Assembly: GCF_030376615.1 (NCBI RefSeq)
Contig: NZ_JARRAB010000001.1
Span: 124,001 to 188,000, forward strand
Length of the DNA: 64,000 nucleotides
Source of the DNA: Pseudomonas sp. sp1636
GTDB lineage: Bacteria; Pseudomonadota; Gammaproteobacteria; Pseudomonadales; Pseudomonadaceae
Direction: 5' to 3'
Shown here: in pieces, positions 48,846-57,292 of the stretch
Numbering within the stretch: the stretch's first letter is position 1
Layout of the letters: each line of letters begins with the position of its first letter
The notes under the pieces: model-generated
What the model saw: the letters and a program-made list of their open reading frames with translations, nothing else
What the model was told of the DNA's origin: nothing
The model's database searches: none
Translations under genes and position numbers: made by a program

Positions 48846-50225
48846 ATGATCAAAGACCCGTTCCAACGCCTGAACCTCGACCGCGAAGTGCTCAGCGTCA
48901 GCCAGTTGAATAACCGCGCACGCCTGCTGCTGGAGGATGTGTTTTCCGGTATCTGGGTCGAGGGGGAAATCTCCAACCTGGCCAAGCCGGCTTCCGGGCA
49001 TATCTACTTCACCCTCAAGGATAGTCAGGCCCAGGTGCGCTGCGCGCTGTTCCGACAGAACGCGGCCAAAGTCCGTCAGGCCTTGCGCGACGGCCTGGCG
49101 GTCAAGGTGCGCGGCAAGGTTTCGCTGTTCGAAGGACGCGGCGATTACCAGTTGATTCTCGACAGCGTCGAGCCGGCCGGCGACGGCGCCCTGCGCCTGG
49201 CCTTCGAAGCGCTGAAGGACAAACTCGGCGCCGAGGGTCTGTTCGCCAGCGAGCGCAAAGCCGCCCTGCCGGCCCACCCCAAGCGCATCGGCATCGTCAG
49301 TTCGCCGACCGGCGCGGTAATCCGCGACATCATCAGCGTGTTCCGCCGCCGCGCCCCGCAGGTCGCCCTGACCCTGATCCCCACTGCCGTACAGGGCCGC
49401 GAAGCCAGCGCGCAGATCATCCGCGCCCTGCAACTGGCCGACCGCCAGGGCTTCGACGCGCTGATCCTGGCCCGCGGCGGCGGCTCCCTGGAAGACCTCT
49501 GGTGCTTCAACGAAGAGCCGGTGGCCCGCGCCATCGCCGCCTGCGTCACCCCCATCGTCAGCGCGGTGGGCCACGAAACCGACGTGTCCATCGCCGATTT
49601 CGTCGCCGACGTGCGCGCGCCCACCCCCTCGGCCGCCGCCGAACTGCTGGCCCCCGACAGCAGCGAACTGGTGCAGCGCTTGCACAGCCTGCAGCGCCGC
49701 CTGGTCATGCGCATGCACAACCGCCTGGAGCGCGAACGCCTGCGCCTGGACGGTTTGAGCCGGCGCCTGCGCCACCCCGGCGAGCGCCTGCGCCAGCACG
49801 CCCAGCGCCTGGACGACCTGGAGATGCGCCTGGCGCGCGCCTGCGAGCGCCAGTTGAACATTCGCCGCGAACGCCTGGCGCGCCTGCACACCCGCCTGGC
49901 CGGCCAGCATCCCGAGCGCACGTTGCAACTGCTGCGCCAGCGCCTGGGCAGCCTCGCCGAGCGCCTGCCACGGGCCATGCGCGAAGGCCTGAAACAACGC
50001 CGTTTGCAACTGCAAAGCCAGGTGCAGACCCTGCAGGCGGTCAGCCCGCTGGCCACCCTCGGCCGCGGCTACAGCATCCTCCTCGACGAGCGCGGCCGGG
50101 CCGTGCGCCGCGCCGCCGACACCCACACCGGCCAACGCCTGAAAGCACGCCTGGGCGAGGGCGAGCTGGACGTGCGGGTCGAGGACAACCACGTGCAGCC
50201 GGCGACCCTGTCGTTGCTGGACTGA
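48846..50225 (+). CDS. xseA: Exodeoxyribonuclease VII large subunit
   Basis: A 459-residue subunit of exonuclease VII, which degrades single-stranded DNA to short oligonucleotides. The N-terminal OB-fold (about 10-110) has SVSQLNNRARLLLEDVF, VEGEISNLAKPASGHIYF and LRDGLAVKVRGKVSLFE; the catalytic domain has RIGIVSSPTGAVIRDI, DALILARGGGSLEDLWCFNE and SAVGHETDVSIADFVAD. A long Arg- and Leu-rich coiled coil follows (about 290-400). ATG 48846 is the family start. Divergent from the zinc-ribbon gene. Confidence 0.97.
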   Translation: MIKDPFQRLNLDREVLSVSQLNNRARLLLEDVFSGIWVEGEISNLAKPASGHIYFTLKDSQAQVRCALFRQNAAKVRQALRDGLAVKVRGKVSLFEGRGDYQLILDSVEPAGDGALRLAFEALKDKLGAEGLFASERKAALPAHPKRIGIVSSPTGAVIRDIISVFRRRAPQVALTLIPTAVQGREASAQIIRALQLADRQGFDALILARGGGSLEDLWCFNEEPVARAIAACVTPIVSAVGHETDVSIADFVADVRAPTPSAAAELLAPDSSELVQRLHSLQRRLVMRMHNRLERERLRLDGLSRRLRHPGERLRQHAQRLDDLEMRLARACERQLNIRRERLARLHTRLAGQHPERTLQLLRQRLGSLAERLPRAMREGLKQRRLQLQSQVQTLQAVSPLATLGRGYSILLDERGRAVRRAADTHTGQRLKARLGEGELDVRVEDNHVQPATLSLLD

Positions 50226-50279
50226 TCGATCATCAGGTGGATGAGCACAACGGCATCCACCCTACAGCCGGGATAGCCC

Positions 50280-51104
50280 ATGCGATTAATTGCCTTGTTA
50301 GCCAGCCTTTGCCTCGCCCTGCCCGTGCAGGCCGAAGGTTTTATCAGCCGCCTGCTCAACCAGCCGATACCCGGCGGCGTCGCCGTGCTCGACCTCGGCA
50401 CCGCCGCCAGCGCACCCCGCGCCACTTTCCAAGGCAAACCGCTGCTGGTGATTCGCGAGGACGGCCAGCGCTGGATCGCCATCGTCGGCCTGCCCCTGAC
50501 AACCAAACCCGGCCCTCAGCAGATCGAGGTGAACGACGCCCGGAGCCTGAGCTTCCAGGTCGGCGGCAAGCACTACGCCGAGCAGCGCATCACCCTCAAG
50601 AACCCGCAGCAGGTCAACCCGAACGCCGCCAACCTCAAGCGCATCGAGCGCGAACTGGCCGAGCAAACCCGCGCCTACCAGCAGTTCAGTGCCCGCCAGC
50701 CGAGCAACCTGCTGTTCGACAAGCCCGTCAGCGGGCCATTGTCCAGCCCCTTCGGCCTGCGCCGCTTCTTCAATGGCGAGGAGCGCAACCCGCATTCCGG
50801 CCTGGACTTCGCCGCCAAGCGCGGTACCCCGATCCAGGCGCCGGCGGCAGGACGGGTCATCCTGATCGGCGACTACTTCTTCAACGGCAAGACCGTATTC
50901 GTCGACCACGGCCAGGGCCTGATCAGCATGTTCTGCCACCTCTCGGAGGTCGGCGTCAAAGTCGGCGACGAACTGCCGCGCGGCGGCGTGCTCGGCAAGG
51001 TCGGCGCCACCGGCCGCGCCACCGGGCCGCATTTGCACTGGAACGTCAGCCTGAATGATGCGCGGATCGACCCGGCCATTTTCATCGGGGCCTTCAAACC
51101 CTGA
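50280..51104 (+). CDS. M23 family peptidoglycan endopeptidase
   Basis: A 274-residue periplasmic LytM/M23 metalloprotease. A signal peptide ends near LPVQAEG; a beta-rich N-terminal domain (about 20-130) precedes the catalytic domain with zinc ligands in NPHSGLDFAAK (H-x3-D) and GPHLHWNV (H-x-H). All ligands are intact, so it should be active rather than a degenerate EnvC/NlpD-type activator. It begins about 55 bases after xseA. Confidence 0.93.
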   Translation: MRLIALLASLCLALPVQAEGFISRLLNQPIPGGVAVLDLGTAASAPRATFQGKPLLVIREDGQRWIAIVGLPLTTKPGPQQIEVNDARSLSFQVGGKHYAEQRITLKNPQQVNPNAANLKRIERELAEQTRAYQQFSARQPSNLLFDKPVSGPLSSPFGLRRFFNGEERNPHSGLDFAAKRGTPIQAPAAGRVILIGDYFFNGKTVFVDHGQGLISMFCHLSEVGVKVGDELPRGGVLGKVGATGRATGPHLHWNVSLNDARIDPAIFIGAFKP

Positions 51105-51149
51105 AACATGGCCGTGCTCCAGTGACTTACCCATAACGAGGGACTGTTG

Positions 51150-51692
51150 ATGCGAATCAAAGCCGAGACTTCAACCCTGCTGCTCATCGACATTCAGGCC
51201 CGCCTGTTTCCGGTCATCCATGACCGCGCCACACTGGCCGAACATGCCTTGTGGTTGCAGCAGGTGGCGCAGCGCATCGGCGTGCCCGTGCTGCTCACCG
51301 AACAGTACAGCAAGGGCCTGGGGCAGACGATCGCGTCCTTGCGCGATGGCCACCCGGCTTCGGCCATCATCGAGAAACTGCATTTTTCTGCAGTCAGCGA
51401 AGGCGAACTGTTCCAGCGTCCCGGCGGCGAACGCGCGCAGTTCGTGGTGTGCGGCAGCGAAGCGCACGTCTGCGTGTTGCAGACCGTACTCGACCTGCTC
51501 GTCCAGGGCCGCCAGGTGTTCGTGGTGGCGGAGGCCGTCGGCTCGCGCCAGGCCTCGGACAAGGCGCTGGCCCTGGCGCGCATGCAGCAAGCCGGCGCCA
51601 GCATCGTGTCGCGAGAGATGGTCGCCTTCGAATGGCTGGAGCAGGCCGGCAACCCGCTGTTTCGCGAGGTGAGCAAGGCGTTCATTCGCTGA
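51150..51692 (+). CDS. Isochorismatase-like cysteine hydrolase
   Basis: A 180-residue cytoplasmic hydrolase of the isochorismatase superfamily. The catalytic triad is readable: Asp in LLLIDIQARLF, Lys in IIEKLHFSAVS and Cys in GSEAHVCVLQT, with the cis-peptide segment FVVCGSEAH before it. It resembles the YcaC/HMGR-like hydrolases of unknown substrate. GAGGGA lies six bases before the ATG. It lies 45 bases after the M23 peptidase gene. Confidence 0.9.
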   Translation: MRIKAETSTLLLIDIQARLFPVIHDRATLAEHALWLQQVAQRIGVPVLLTEQYSKGLGQTIASLRDGHPASAIIEKLHFSAVSEGELFQRPGGERAQFVVCGSEAHVCVLQTVLDLLVQGRQVFVVAEAVGSRQASDKALALARMQQAGASIVSREMVAFEWLEQAGNPLFREVSKAFIR

Positions 51693-51784
51693 ACGCGCCA
51701 GCACCCCCCTGCATCCTGAACACCGCGGACTGCCAGGCATGCACCGACGCATGCCGGCCTACCCGTGTAACCCGGAGTTGAAAC

Positions 51785-53029
51785 ATGCGTAACCCATTCA
51801 ACGGCTGGCTCGACTGGCTGAACGCCCAGCCAGCACTGCAAACCCTGGCCTTCTCCGCACTGCTGGTCGTCGCCGCCTGGCTATCCAACTGGCTGGTCAA
51901 GCGCATTCTCGTGCGCGCCCTGTGCCGCCTGATCGACGCTACCGCCCTGGGGCGCAATGCGCAGAACCTCGATAACGAACTGATCAAGCGCCTGGCCAAT
52001 ATAGTGCCGGTGCTGATTCTCTCCGCCGGTGTCGGCCTGGTGCCGCATCTGCCAGACGCCCTGGTGACGGTGACCCGCAACGTCTGCAGCGCCTTTATCG
52101 TGCTGACCGTCGCTTTGGCCTTGAGCACCCTGCTGGACATTGCCAACACGCTCTACCACCTGCGCCGCGATGCCCACCTACGGCCGATCAAGGGTTACCT
52201 GCAGGTGTTGAAGATCGCGGTGTTCGCCGTGGCGGCGATCCTGATGGTCGCCACCCTGCTCGACCGCTCGCCGCTGATCCTGCTATCCGGCCTTGGCGCC
52301 ATGGCGGCCGTGTTGATGTTGATCTTCCAGGACACTTTGTTGTCGCTGGTGGCCAGCGTGCAGATCACCTCCAGCGACATCATCCGCGTCGGCGACTGGA
52401 TAGAAATGCCGCAACTGAATGCCGATGGCGACGTGATCGACATCGCCCTGCACACGGTCAAGGTGCAGAACTGGGACAAGACCATCACCAGCATCCCGAC
52501 CAAGCGCTTTATCAGCGACCCGTTCAAGAACTGGCGCGGCATGCAGGAATGTGGCGGCCGGCGGATCAAGCGCAGCCTGTACCTCGACCAGACCAGCATC
52601 GGCTTCCTCGACGCCGAGGCCATTGCCCGCCTGCAGCGCGTCAGCCTGCTCAGGCAATACCTCAAGCTCAAGCACAGCGAACTGCTCAGCTGGAACAGCG
52701 CCCTGGCCGAAGACGCCCAGGAACCGGCCAACACCCGGCGCATCACCAATATCGGCACCTTCCGCGCCTACGTGGAACATTACCTGCGCCAGCACCCGCA
52801 GCTTAACCAGAACATGACCCAACTGGTGCGCCAGCTCAGCCCGACGGCCGACGGCCTGCCGCTGGAGCTCTATTGCTTCACCAACACCATTGCCTGGGGC
52901 AGTTACGAGGGCATCCAGGCGGATATTTTCGACCACCTGCTGGCGATCCTGCCCGAGTTCGGCCTGCGCGTGTTCCAACACCCCAGTGGGGCGGACATGC
53001 GCGCATGGCATGGCGGATCGCCGGTCTGA
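51785..53029 (+). CDS. MscS-family mechanosensitive channel, YbdG type
   Basis: A 414-residue membrane protein with about five helices (residues 18-40, 72-92, 98-120, 138-158 and 165-185), then the MscS pore and beta domain (LIFQDTLLSLVASVQITSSD, IRVGDWIEMPQLNADGDVID) and a long cytoplasmic part with IPTKRFISDPFKNWRGM. This layout is that of YbdG, a channel of very small conductance active in mild hypoosmotic stress. It is 92 bases after the isochorismatase-like gene and is followed by a strong hairpin. Confidence 0.92.
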   Translation: MRNPFNGWLDWLNAQPALQTLAFSALLVVAAWLSNWLVKRILVRALCRLIDATALGRNAQNLDNELIKRLANIVPVLILSAGVGLVPHLPDALVTVTRNVCSAFIVLTVALALSTLLDIANTLYHLRRDAHLRPIKGYLQVLKIAVFAVAAILMVATLLDRSPLILLSGLGAMAAVLMLIFQDTLLSLVASVQITSSDIIRVGDWIEMPQLNADGDVIDIALHTVKVQNWDKTITSIPTKRFISDPFKNWRGMQECGGRRIKRSLYLDQTSIGFLDAEAIARLQRVSLLRQYLKLKHSELLSWNSALAEDAQEPANTRRITNIGTFRAYVEHYLRQHPQLNQNMTQLVRQLSPTADGLPLELYCFTNTIAWGSYEGIQADIFDHLLAILPEFGLRVFQHPSGADMRAWHGGSPV

Positions 53030-53035
53030 GGTGCC

Positions 53036-53071
53036 GGTGTGATTGCGCCGCCCGCAAGGCGCAATCACACC
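53036..53071 (+). terminator. Fourteen-pair perfect hairpin after the channel gene
   Basis: GGTGTGATTGCGCC and GGCGCAATCACACC form a perfect stem around GCCCGCAA, seven bases after the stop codon. There is no U-tract, so it may stabilise the 3' end or depend on other factors for termination. Confidence 0.55.
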
Positions 53072-53199
53072 GCGCAATTAATCCAAATTCCAATCCGTCA
53101 TAACGCAATAAAAAATCACATAAACAAGCCACACGCGCTTTATCACCAATTTTTCAGCAATGCTTGCCAGCTTTAGCCCCGCTGGTTAGGGTTGGCGCC

Positions 53200-53304
53200 A
53201 TGAACGCTAACCGCACCCTCTTCCTGCTGCGCCAACAGCCAAGACCCACAGGGATGTGGGAAATGCCGCTAGCCCGCCGGCGACCCCATGGATGGGGGAG
53301 GTAG
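53200..53304 (+). CDS. Candidate leuA leader peptide
   Basis: A 34-codon frame, MNANRTLFLLRQQPRPTG and so on, starts at an ATG preceded by AGGG at about nine bases and ends at TAG 53302-53304. Three of codons 7-10 are leucine (CTC TTC CTG CTG). It lies in the untranslated leader of leuA, upstream of hairpins that could compete, which is what a leucine attenuator would look like. The leucine run is shorter than in enterobacterial leuL, so this is a hypothesis. Confidence 0.45.
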   Translation: MNANRTLFLLRQQPRPTGMWEMPLARRRPHGWGR

Positions 53305-53325
53305 GAAAAACGCCGGGAGCGTTTT
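53245..53325 (+). promoter_or_regulatory. Structured leuA leader, possible attenuator
   Basis: Three successive hairpins are visible: CCCACA-GGGA-TGTGGG (53245-53260), CCCCA-TGGA-TGGGG (53284-53297) and AAAACGC-CGGGA-GCGTTTT (53307-53325). The last ends in T residues, like a weak terminator. The first two overlap the candidate leader peptide, so ribosome position could decide which forms. Confidence 0.45.
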
Positions 53326-53455
53326 CGAGAGCGGGCGCGGCCCTCTGCCTGGTCGGCCAGCGACTGCGTGGCTGATTCCTTACGCCAACGCCCCGTCCCA
53401 TTTCTCAGATTCAGCCCGGCCCGCCGCGTGCGACCGTAGCTAAAAGGAACTTCAG

Positions 53456-55129
53456 ATGAGCATGCTCAAAGACCCGTCCAGCAAGTACCGCGCCTTCCCG
53501 GCCATCGACCTGCCGGATCGCACCTGGCCGTCGAAAACCATCAGCGAGGTGCCGATCTGGTGCAGCTCGGATCTGCGCGACGGCAACCAGTCGCTGATCG
53601 AGCCGATGGACGCGGCGAAGAAGATGCGCTTCTTCAAGACCCTGGTGCAGGTCGGCATCAAGCAGATCGAAGTGGGCTTCCCCTCGGCCTCGCAGACCGA
53701 CTTCGATTTCGTCCGCGAGCTGATCGAAGGCGGGCACATCCCCGAGGACACCACCATTCAGGTACTGACCCAGGCCCGCGAAGACCTGATCAGCCGCACC
53801 TTCGAGTCGCTCAAGGGCGCGAAGAAAGCCATCGTCCACGTCTACAACGCCACCGCGCCCTCGTTCCGGCGTATCGTCTTCAACCAGGACAAGGCCGGGG
53901 TGGTGGGCATCGCGGTGAATGCGGCGCGGATCATCAAGGATCTGGCCGCGCAGCAGCCGAACACCCAATGGACGTTCCAGTACTCGCCGGAGATTTTCAC
54001 CTCCACCGAACTGGCGTTCGCCGTGGAAGTCTGCGACGCGGTGCTCGACGTCTGGCAGCCGACCCCAGAGAACAAGGCGATTCTCAACCTGCCGGCCACC
54101 GTGGAAGTGGCCACGCCCAACGTCTACGCCGACCAGATCGAATGGTTCGGCCGCCATATCGGCCGCCGCGACAGCGTGCTGATCAGCCTGCACACCCACA
54201 ACGACCGCGGCACCGGCGTGGCCGCCAGCGAACTGGGGCTGATGGCCGGCGCCGACCGGGTCGAAGGCTGCCTGTTCGGCAACGGCGAGCGCACCGGCAA
54301 CGTCGACCTGGTCAACCTGGCGCTGAACCTCTACACCCAGGGCATCCACCCAGGCCTGGACTTCTCCGACATCGACAACGTGCGCAAGGTGGTCGAGGAG
54401 TGCAACCAGATCCCGGTGCACCCGCGCCACCCCTATGTCGGCGACCTGGTGCACACCGCGTTTTCCGGCTCGCACCAGGATGCGATCCGCAAGGGCTTCA
54501 GCCAACAGGATCCGAACGGCGTCTGGGAAGTGCCCTACCTGCCGATCGATCCGGCCGACATCGGCCGCAGCTACGAGGCGGTGATCCGGGTCAACAGCCA
54601 ATCGGGCAAGGGCGGCATCAGCTACCTGCTCGAGCAGGAATACGGCATCTGCCTGCCGCGGCGCATGCAGATCGAATTCAGCCAGGTGGTGCAGAAGGAA
54701 ACCGACCGCCTCGGTCTGGAAATGAGTGCCGAGCAGATCTATCGCCTGCTCGACCGCGAGTACCTGCAAGCCATTACCCCTTATGCGCTGAAGGGCCATC
54801 GCCTGCAGGAGGAGAACGGTACCAGCGCGGTCGACGTCGAAGTGCTCAGCGAGGGCGAAAGCCAGCACTGGCGCGGCATCGGCAAGGGCCCGCTGGAGGC
54901 CCTGGTCGCCGGCTTGCCGGTGGCCGTGGAAATCATGGACTACAGCGAGCACGCGATCGGCGCCGGCACCAACGCTAAGGCCGCGGCCTACCTCGAGCTG
55001 CGGGTCAACGGTGGTCGCGCGCTACACGGCGTCGGCATCGACGAGAACCTGACCACGGCGAGCTTCCGCGCCCTGTTCAGCGCCTTGAACCGCGCCCTGA
55101 CCCAGGCCGAGGCGCAAGAAGCGGCCTGA
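53456..55129 (+). CDS. leuA: 2-isopropylmalate synthase
   Basis: A 557-residue enzyme of the longer (type 2) IPMS class, condensing 2-oxoisovalerate with acetyl-CoA in the first step of leucine synthesis. The HMGL-like barrel has [30 protein letters not shown] with metal-binding histidines, and [15 protein letters not shown]. After the linker the C-terminal LeuA regulatory domain (about 430-550; [19 protein letters not shown]) is expected to mediate leucine inhibition. AAAGGAAC precedes the ATG. A 380-base leader lies upstream. Confidence 0.97.
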   Translation: MSMLKDPSSKYRAFPAIDLPDRTWPSKTISEVPIWCSSDLRDGNQSLIEPMDAAKKMRFFKTLVQVGIKQIEVGFPSASQTDFDFVRELIEGGHIPEDTTIQVLTQAREDLISRTFESLKGAKKAIVHVYNATAPSFRRIVFNQDKAGVVGIAVNAARIIKDLAAQQPNTQWTFQYSPEIFTSTELAFAVEVCDAVLDVWQPTPENKAILNLPATVEVATPNVYADQIEWFGRHIGRRDSVLISLHTHNDRGTGVAASELGLMAGADRVEGCLFGNGERTGNVDLVNLALNLYTQGIHPGLDFSDIDNVRKVVEECNQIPVHPRHPYVGDLVHTAFSGSHQDAIRKGFSQQDPNGVWEVPYLPIDPADIGRSYEAVIRVNSQSGKGGISYLLEQEYGICLPRRMQIEFSQVVQKETDRLGLEMSAEQIYRLLDREYLQAITPYALKGHRLQEENGTSAVDVEVLSEGESQHWRGIGKGPLEALVAGLPVAVEIMDYSEHAIGAGTNAKAAAYLELRVNGGRALHGVGIDENLTTASFRALFSALNRALTQAEAQEAA

Positions 55130-55147
55130 CGCAGACCGCAACGGCAG

Positions 55148-55175
55148 AACGCCGGACATTGCCCGGCGTTTGCTT
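55148..55175 (+). terminator. Terminator of leuA
   Basis: AACGCCGG pairs with CCGGCGTT, followed by TGCTT. It begins 18 bases after the leuA stop codon. Confidence 0.65.
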
Positions 55176-55179
55176 ATCC

Positions 55180-55247
55180 GTAGCCCGGATGCAATCCGGG
55201 AGCGTTGGAATGAGCGCTATCGCTGCCCCGGATTGCATCCGGGCTAC
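55180..55247. repeat. REP-type inverted pair (BIME-like)
   Basis: GTAGCCCGGATGCAATCCGGG (first base 55180, last 55200) and its exact inverse complement at 55227-55247 flank a 26-base spacer. This is the well-known REP family sequence of pseudomonads and other bacteria. The second copy overlaps the last codons' stop of the following minus-strand gene: its TAG supplies the stop at 55244-55246. Confidence 0.9.
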
Positions 55248-56035
55248 GTGATCGCGAAGTCATCCGCATCCAGATAGGCCGGGAAGCGCTCGCGGTAGGC
55301 GGCCAATTCGCTGGCCCTGAGCGTCACCCGGAACACCCCGGCAGCCGCTCCGGCATTGAGCAAGGCTTCACCCTGGAAATCCAGAACCTGAGTGTCTCCG
55401 CTGTAGGGGTGCCCTTTGCCATCCTCGCCGATGCGGTTCACCGCCGCCACATAACACAGGTTTTCGATCGCCCGCGCCGGCAGCAGGCGGTTCCAGTGCT
55501 GCCGCCGCGCCGCCGGCCAGTTGGCGGTGTACAGCAGCAGATCGGTGCCGTGCGGGTCGCGGCTCCACAGCGGGAAACGCAGGTCGTAGCAGATCAGCGG
55601 GCGGATCTGCCAGCCCTTCAGCGCCAACAGCAGCTGCTTGTCTCCCGCCGCGTAGTGCCGGTGTTCGCCGGCCATGCGGAACAGATGGCGCTTGTCGTAG
55701 TGCGCCACGGAACCATCCGGGCGCGCCCAGAGCAGCCGATTGCGGTAACTGCCATCGGCCGCCTGGATGATCAGGCTGCCGGTCACCACTGCATCGATGC
55801 GCTTGGCTTGCTCGCTCAGCCACATGCTGGTCGGGCCATTCTCCGGCTCGGCCAGGGCCACGGAGTCCATGCAGAAGCCGGTGCTGAACATCTCCGGCAG
55901 CACGATCAGGTCGGCACCGCGGGCCTGCTCCAGCAAGGCCTGAAAATGCGTGCGATTGGCTTCGGGGTCTTGCCAGGCCAGTTCGGTCTGGATCAGCGCC
56001 AGCTCAAGGTCGGGCAATTGGTTTATATCGCGCAT
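55244..56035 (-). CDS. Omega-amidase, carbon-nitrogen hydrolase (YafV-like)
   Basis: A 263-residue nitrilase-superfamily amidase. The Glu-Lys-Cys triad is seen in LIVLPEMFSTGF, YDKRHLFRMAGEH and LICYDLRFPLWS. The family hydrolyses 2-oxoglutaramate or the related 2-oxo acid amides made by glutamine transaminases. It starts inside the end of the aminotransferase gene (13-base overlap), so the two act together, probably in methionine salvage: transamination of the 2-oxo acid with glutamine, then removal of the amide product. Its last codon is followed by a TAG that belongs to a REP element, so its C-terminus may have been set by that insertion. Confidence 0.92.
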   Translation of the reverse strand: MRDINQLPDLELALIQTELAWQDPEANRTHFQALLEQARGADLIVLPEMFSTGFCMDSVALAEPENGPTSMWLSEQAKRIDAVVTGSLIIQAADGSYRNRLLWARPDGSVAHYDKRHLFRMAGEHRHYAAGDKQLLLALKGWQIRPLICYDLRFPLWSRDPHGTDLLLYTANWPAARRQHWNRLLPARAIENLCYVAAVNRIGEDGKGHPYSGDTQVLDFQGEALLNAGAAAGVFRVTLRASELAAYRERFPAYLDADDFAIT

Positions 56036-57171
56036 AGTTTTTCCGCCGCCTGGGCCAGGGTTTCCTCGCGCTTGGCGAAGCACAAGCGCAGCAGGCGTAG
56101 ATCCTTGGGCGGCTGTTGGTAGAACACCGACACCGGAATGCTCGCCACCCCGTGCTCGCGGGTCAGCCACTCGGCCATCGCCAGATCATCCAGGTCATCG
56201 CGAATCGCCGAGTAGTCGACCAACTGGAAATAGCTGCCGGCGGCGCGGCTGAACGTGAAGCGCGACCCCGCCAGCAGATCGCAGAACAGGTCGCGCTTGG
56301 CCTGGTAAAAGGCCGGCAACTGTTCGACATGCTCGGGGTGCTCAGCCATGAAATCGGCCAGCGCCCATTGCAGCGGGGTGACGCCGCAGAAACTGACGTA
56401 CTGGTGCACCTTGCGCAACTCCGCACTCAAGGCCGGCGGCGCCACCACATAGCCGGTCTTCCAGCCGGTGACGTGATAGGTCTTGCCGAACGAGCTGACC
56501 ACCAAGGCACGCCGGTACAGCTCCTCATGGGCCAGCACGCTGGCATGCCTGGCCCCGTCGAACACCAGGTGTTCGTAGACCTCGTCGCTGAGCAGGTAGA
56601 GGTCGCGTTCGCGGATCAGCGCCGCCAACTGCTCCAGCTCGACCGTCGAGATCAAGGCGCCACTGGGGTTGTGCGGGCTGTTGAGGATGATCAGGCGGGT
56701 CTTGTCGCTCAGCGCAGCGGTCAAGGCCTGCCAATCGATGGCAAAGCCGGGCAAGGCCAGCGGCACATGCACGCAACGCCCGCCGGCCAGCTCCACCGCA
56801 GGTTCGTAGCTGTCGTAACAGGGGTCGAAAACGATGACTTCATCGCCTGGCCGGATCAGCGCCTGGATCGCACAGAAGATCGCCTGGGTCGCCCCCGGGG
56901 TGATAGTGATCTCAGTGTCGGCGCTGACGCTGCGGCCGTAACTGCGCGCGATCTTCGCCGCCACCTGCTCGCGCAACGCCGGCAGGCCGGTCATGGGCGC
57001 GTACTGGTTATGGCCGGCGGCAATGTGCCGGCCGACCGCCTCGCGCAAGGCCTGCGGGCCATCGAAATCGGGAAAGCCCTGGGACAGGTTGAGCGCCCCG
57101 GTTTCCACGGCGAGCTGCGACATGCGGGTGAAGATGGTGGTACCGACGTTGGGCAATTTGCTGATGATCAT
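56023..57171 (-). CDS. PLP-dependent aminotransferase, YbdL-like
   Basis: A 382-residue fold-type I aminotransferase. NLSQGFPDFDGPQALRE, GATQAIFCAIQALI, NSPHNPSGALI and the PLP-lysine segment SSFGKTYHVTGWKTGYV are typical of the glutamine/methionine/aromatic transaminases such as E. coli YbdL and kynurenine aminotransferases. It probably makes methionine from 4-methylthio-2-oxobutanoate. Overlaps the omega-amidase gene by 13 bases. ATG 57171; the gap to the der terminator region is about 80 bases. Confidence 0.92.
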   Translation of the reverse strand: MIISKLPNVGTTIFTRMSQLAVETGALNLSQGFPDFDGPQALREAVGRHIAAGHNQYAPMTGLPALREQVAAKIARSYGRSVSADTEITITPGATQAIFCAIQALIRPGDEVIVFDPCYDSYEPAVELAGGRCVHVPLALPGFAIDWQALTAALSDKTRLIILNSPHNPSGALISTVELEQLAALIRERDLYLLSDEVYEHLVFDGARHASVLAHEELYRRALVVSSFGKTYHVTGWKTGYVVAPPALSAELRKVHQYVSFCGVTPLQWALADFMAEHPEHVEQLPAFYQAKRDLFCDLLAGSRFTFSRAAGSYFQLVDYSAIRDDLDDLAMAEWLTREHGVASIPVSVFYQQPPKDLRLLRLCFAKREETLAQAAEKLCAI

Positions 57172-57249
57172 CGATGACGATATCCCTGGATCAAGCGCCG
57201 GGCGTGAGCGCTACTGATGCGGCAGGATAGCCCAACCCCCGGAAAGGCA

Positions 57250-57271
57250 AAAGGCACCCGCAGGTGCCTTT
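57250..57271 (-). terminator. Terminator of der
   Basis: AAAGGCACC, loop of four, GGTGCCTTT followed on the minus strand by TGCCTTT. It begins about 20 bases after the der stop codon. Confidence 0.75.
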
Positions 57272-57292
57272 ATAGAGCGTCAGGTTACAGAT

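Noticed and set aside
49502..51058. 518-codon Arg/Pro/Ala-rich frame across xseA and the M23 gene
   Set aside because: Off-frame translation of two real genes; composition typical of spurious high-GC frames.
53207..53401. Minus-strand frame in the leuA leader
   Set aside because: Composition does not look coding and it runs against the leader structure; the plus-strand short frame is the better candidate.
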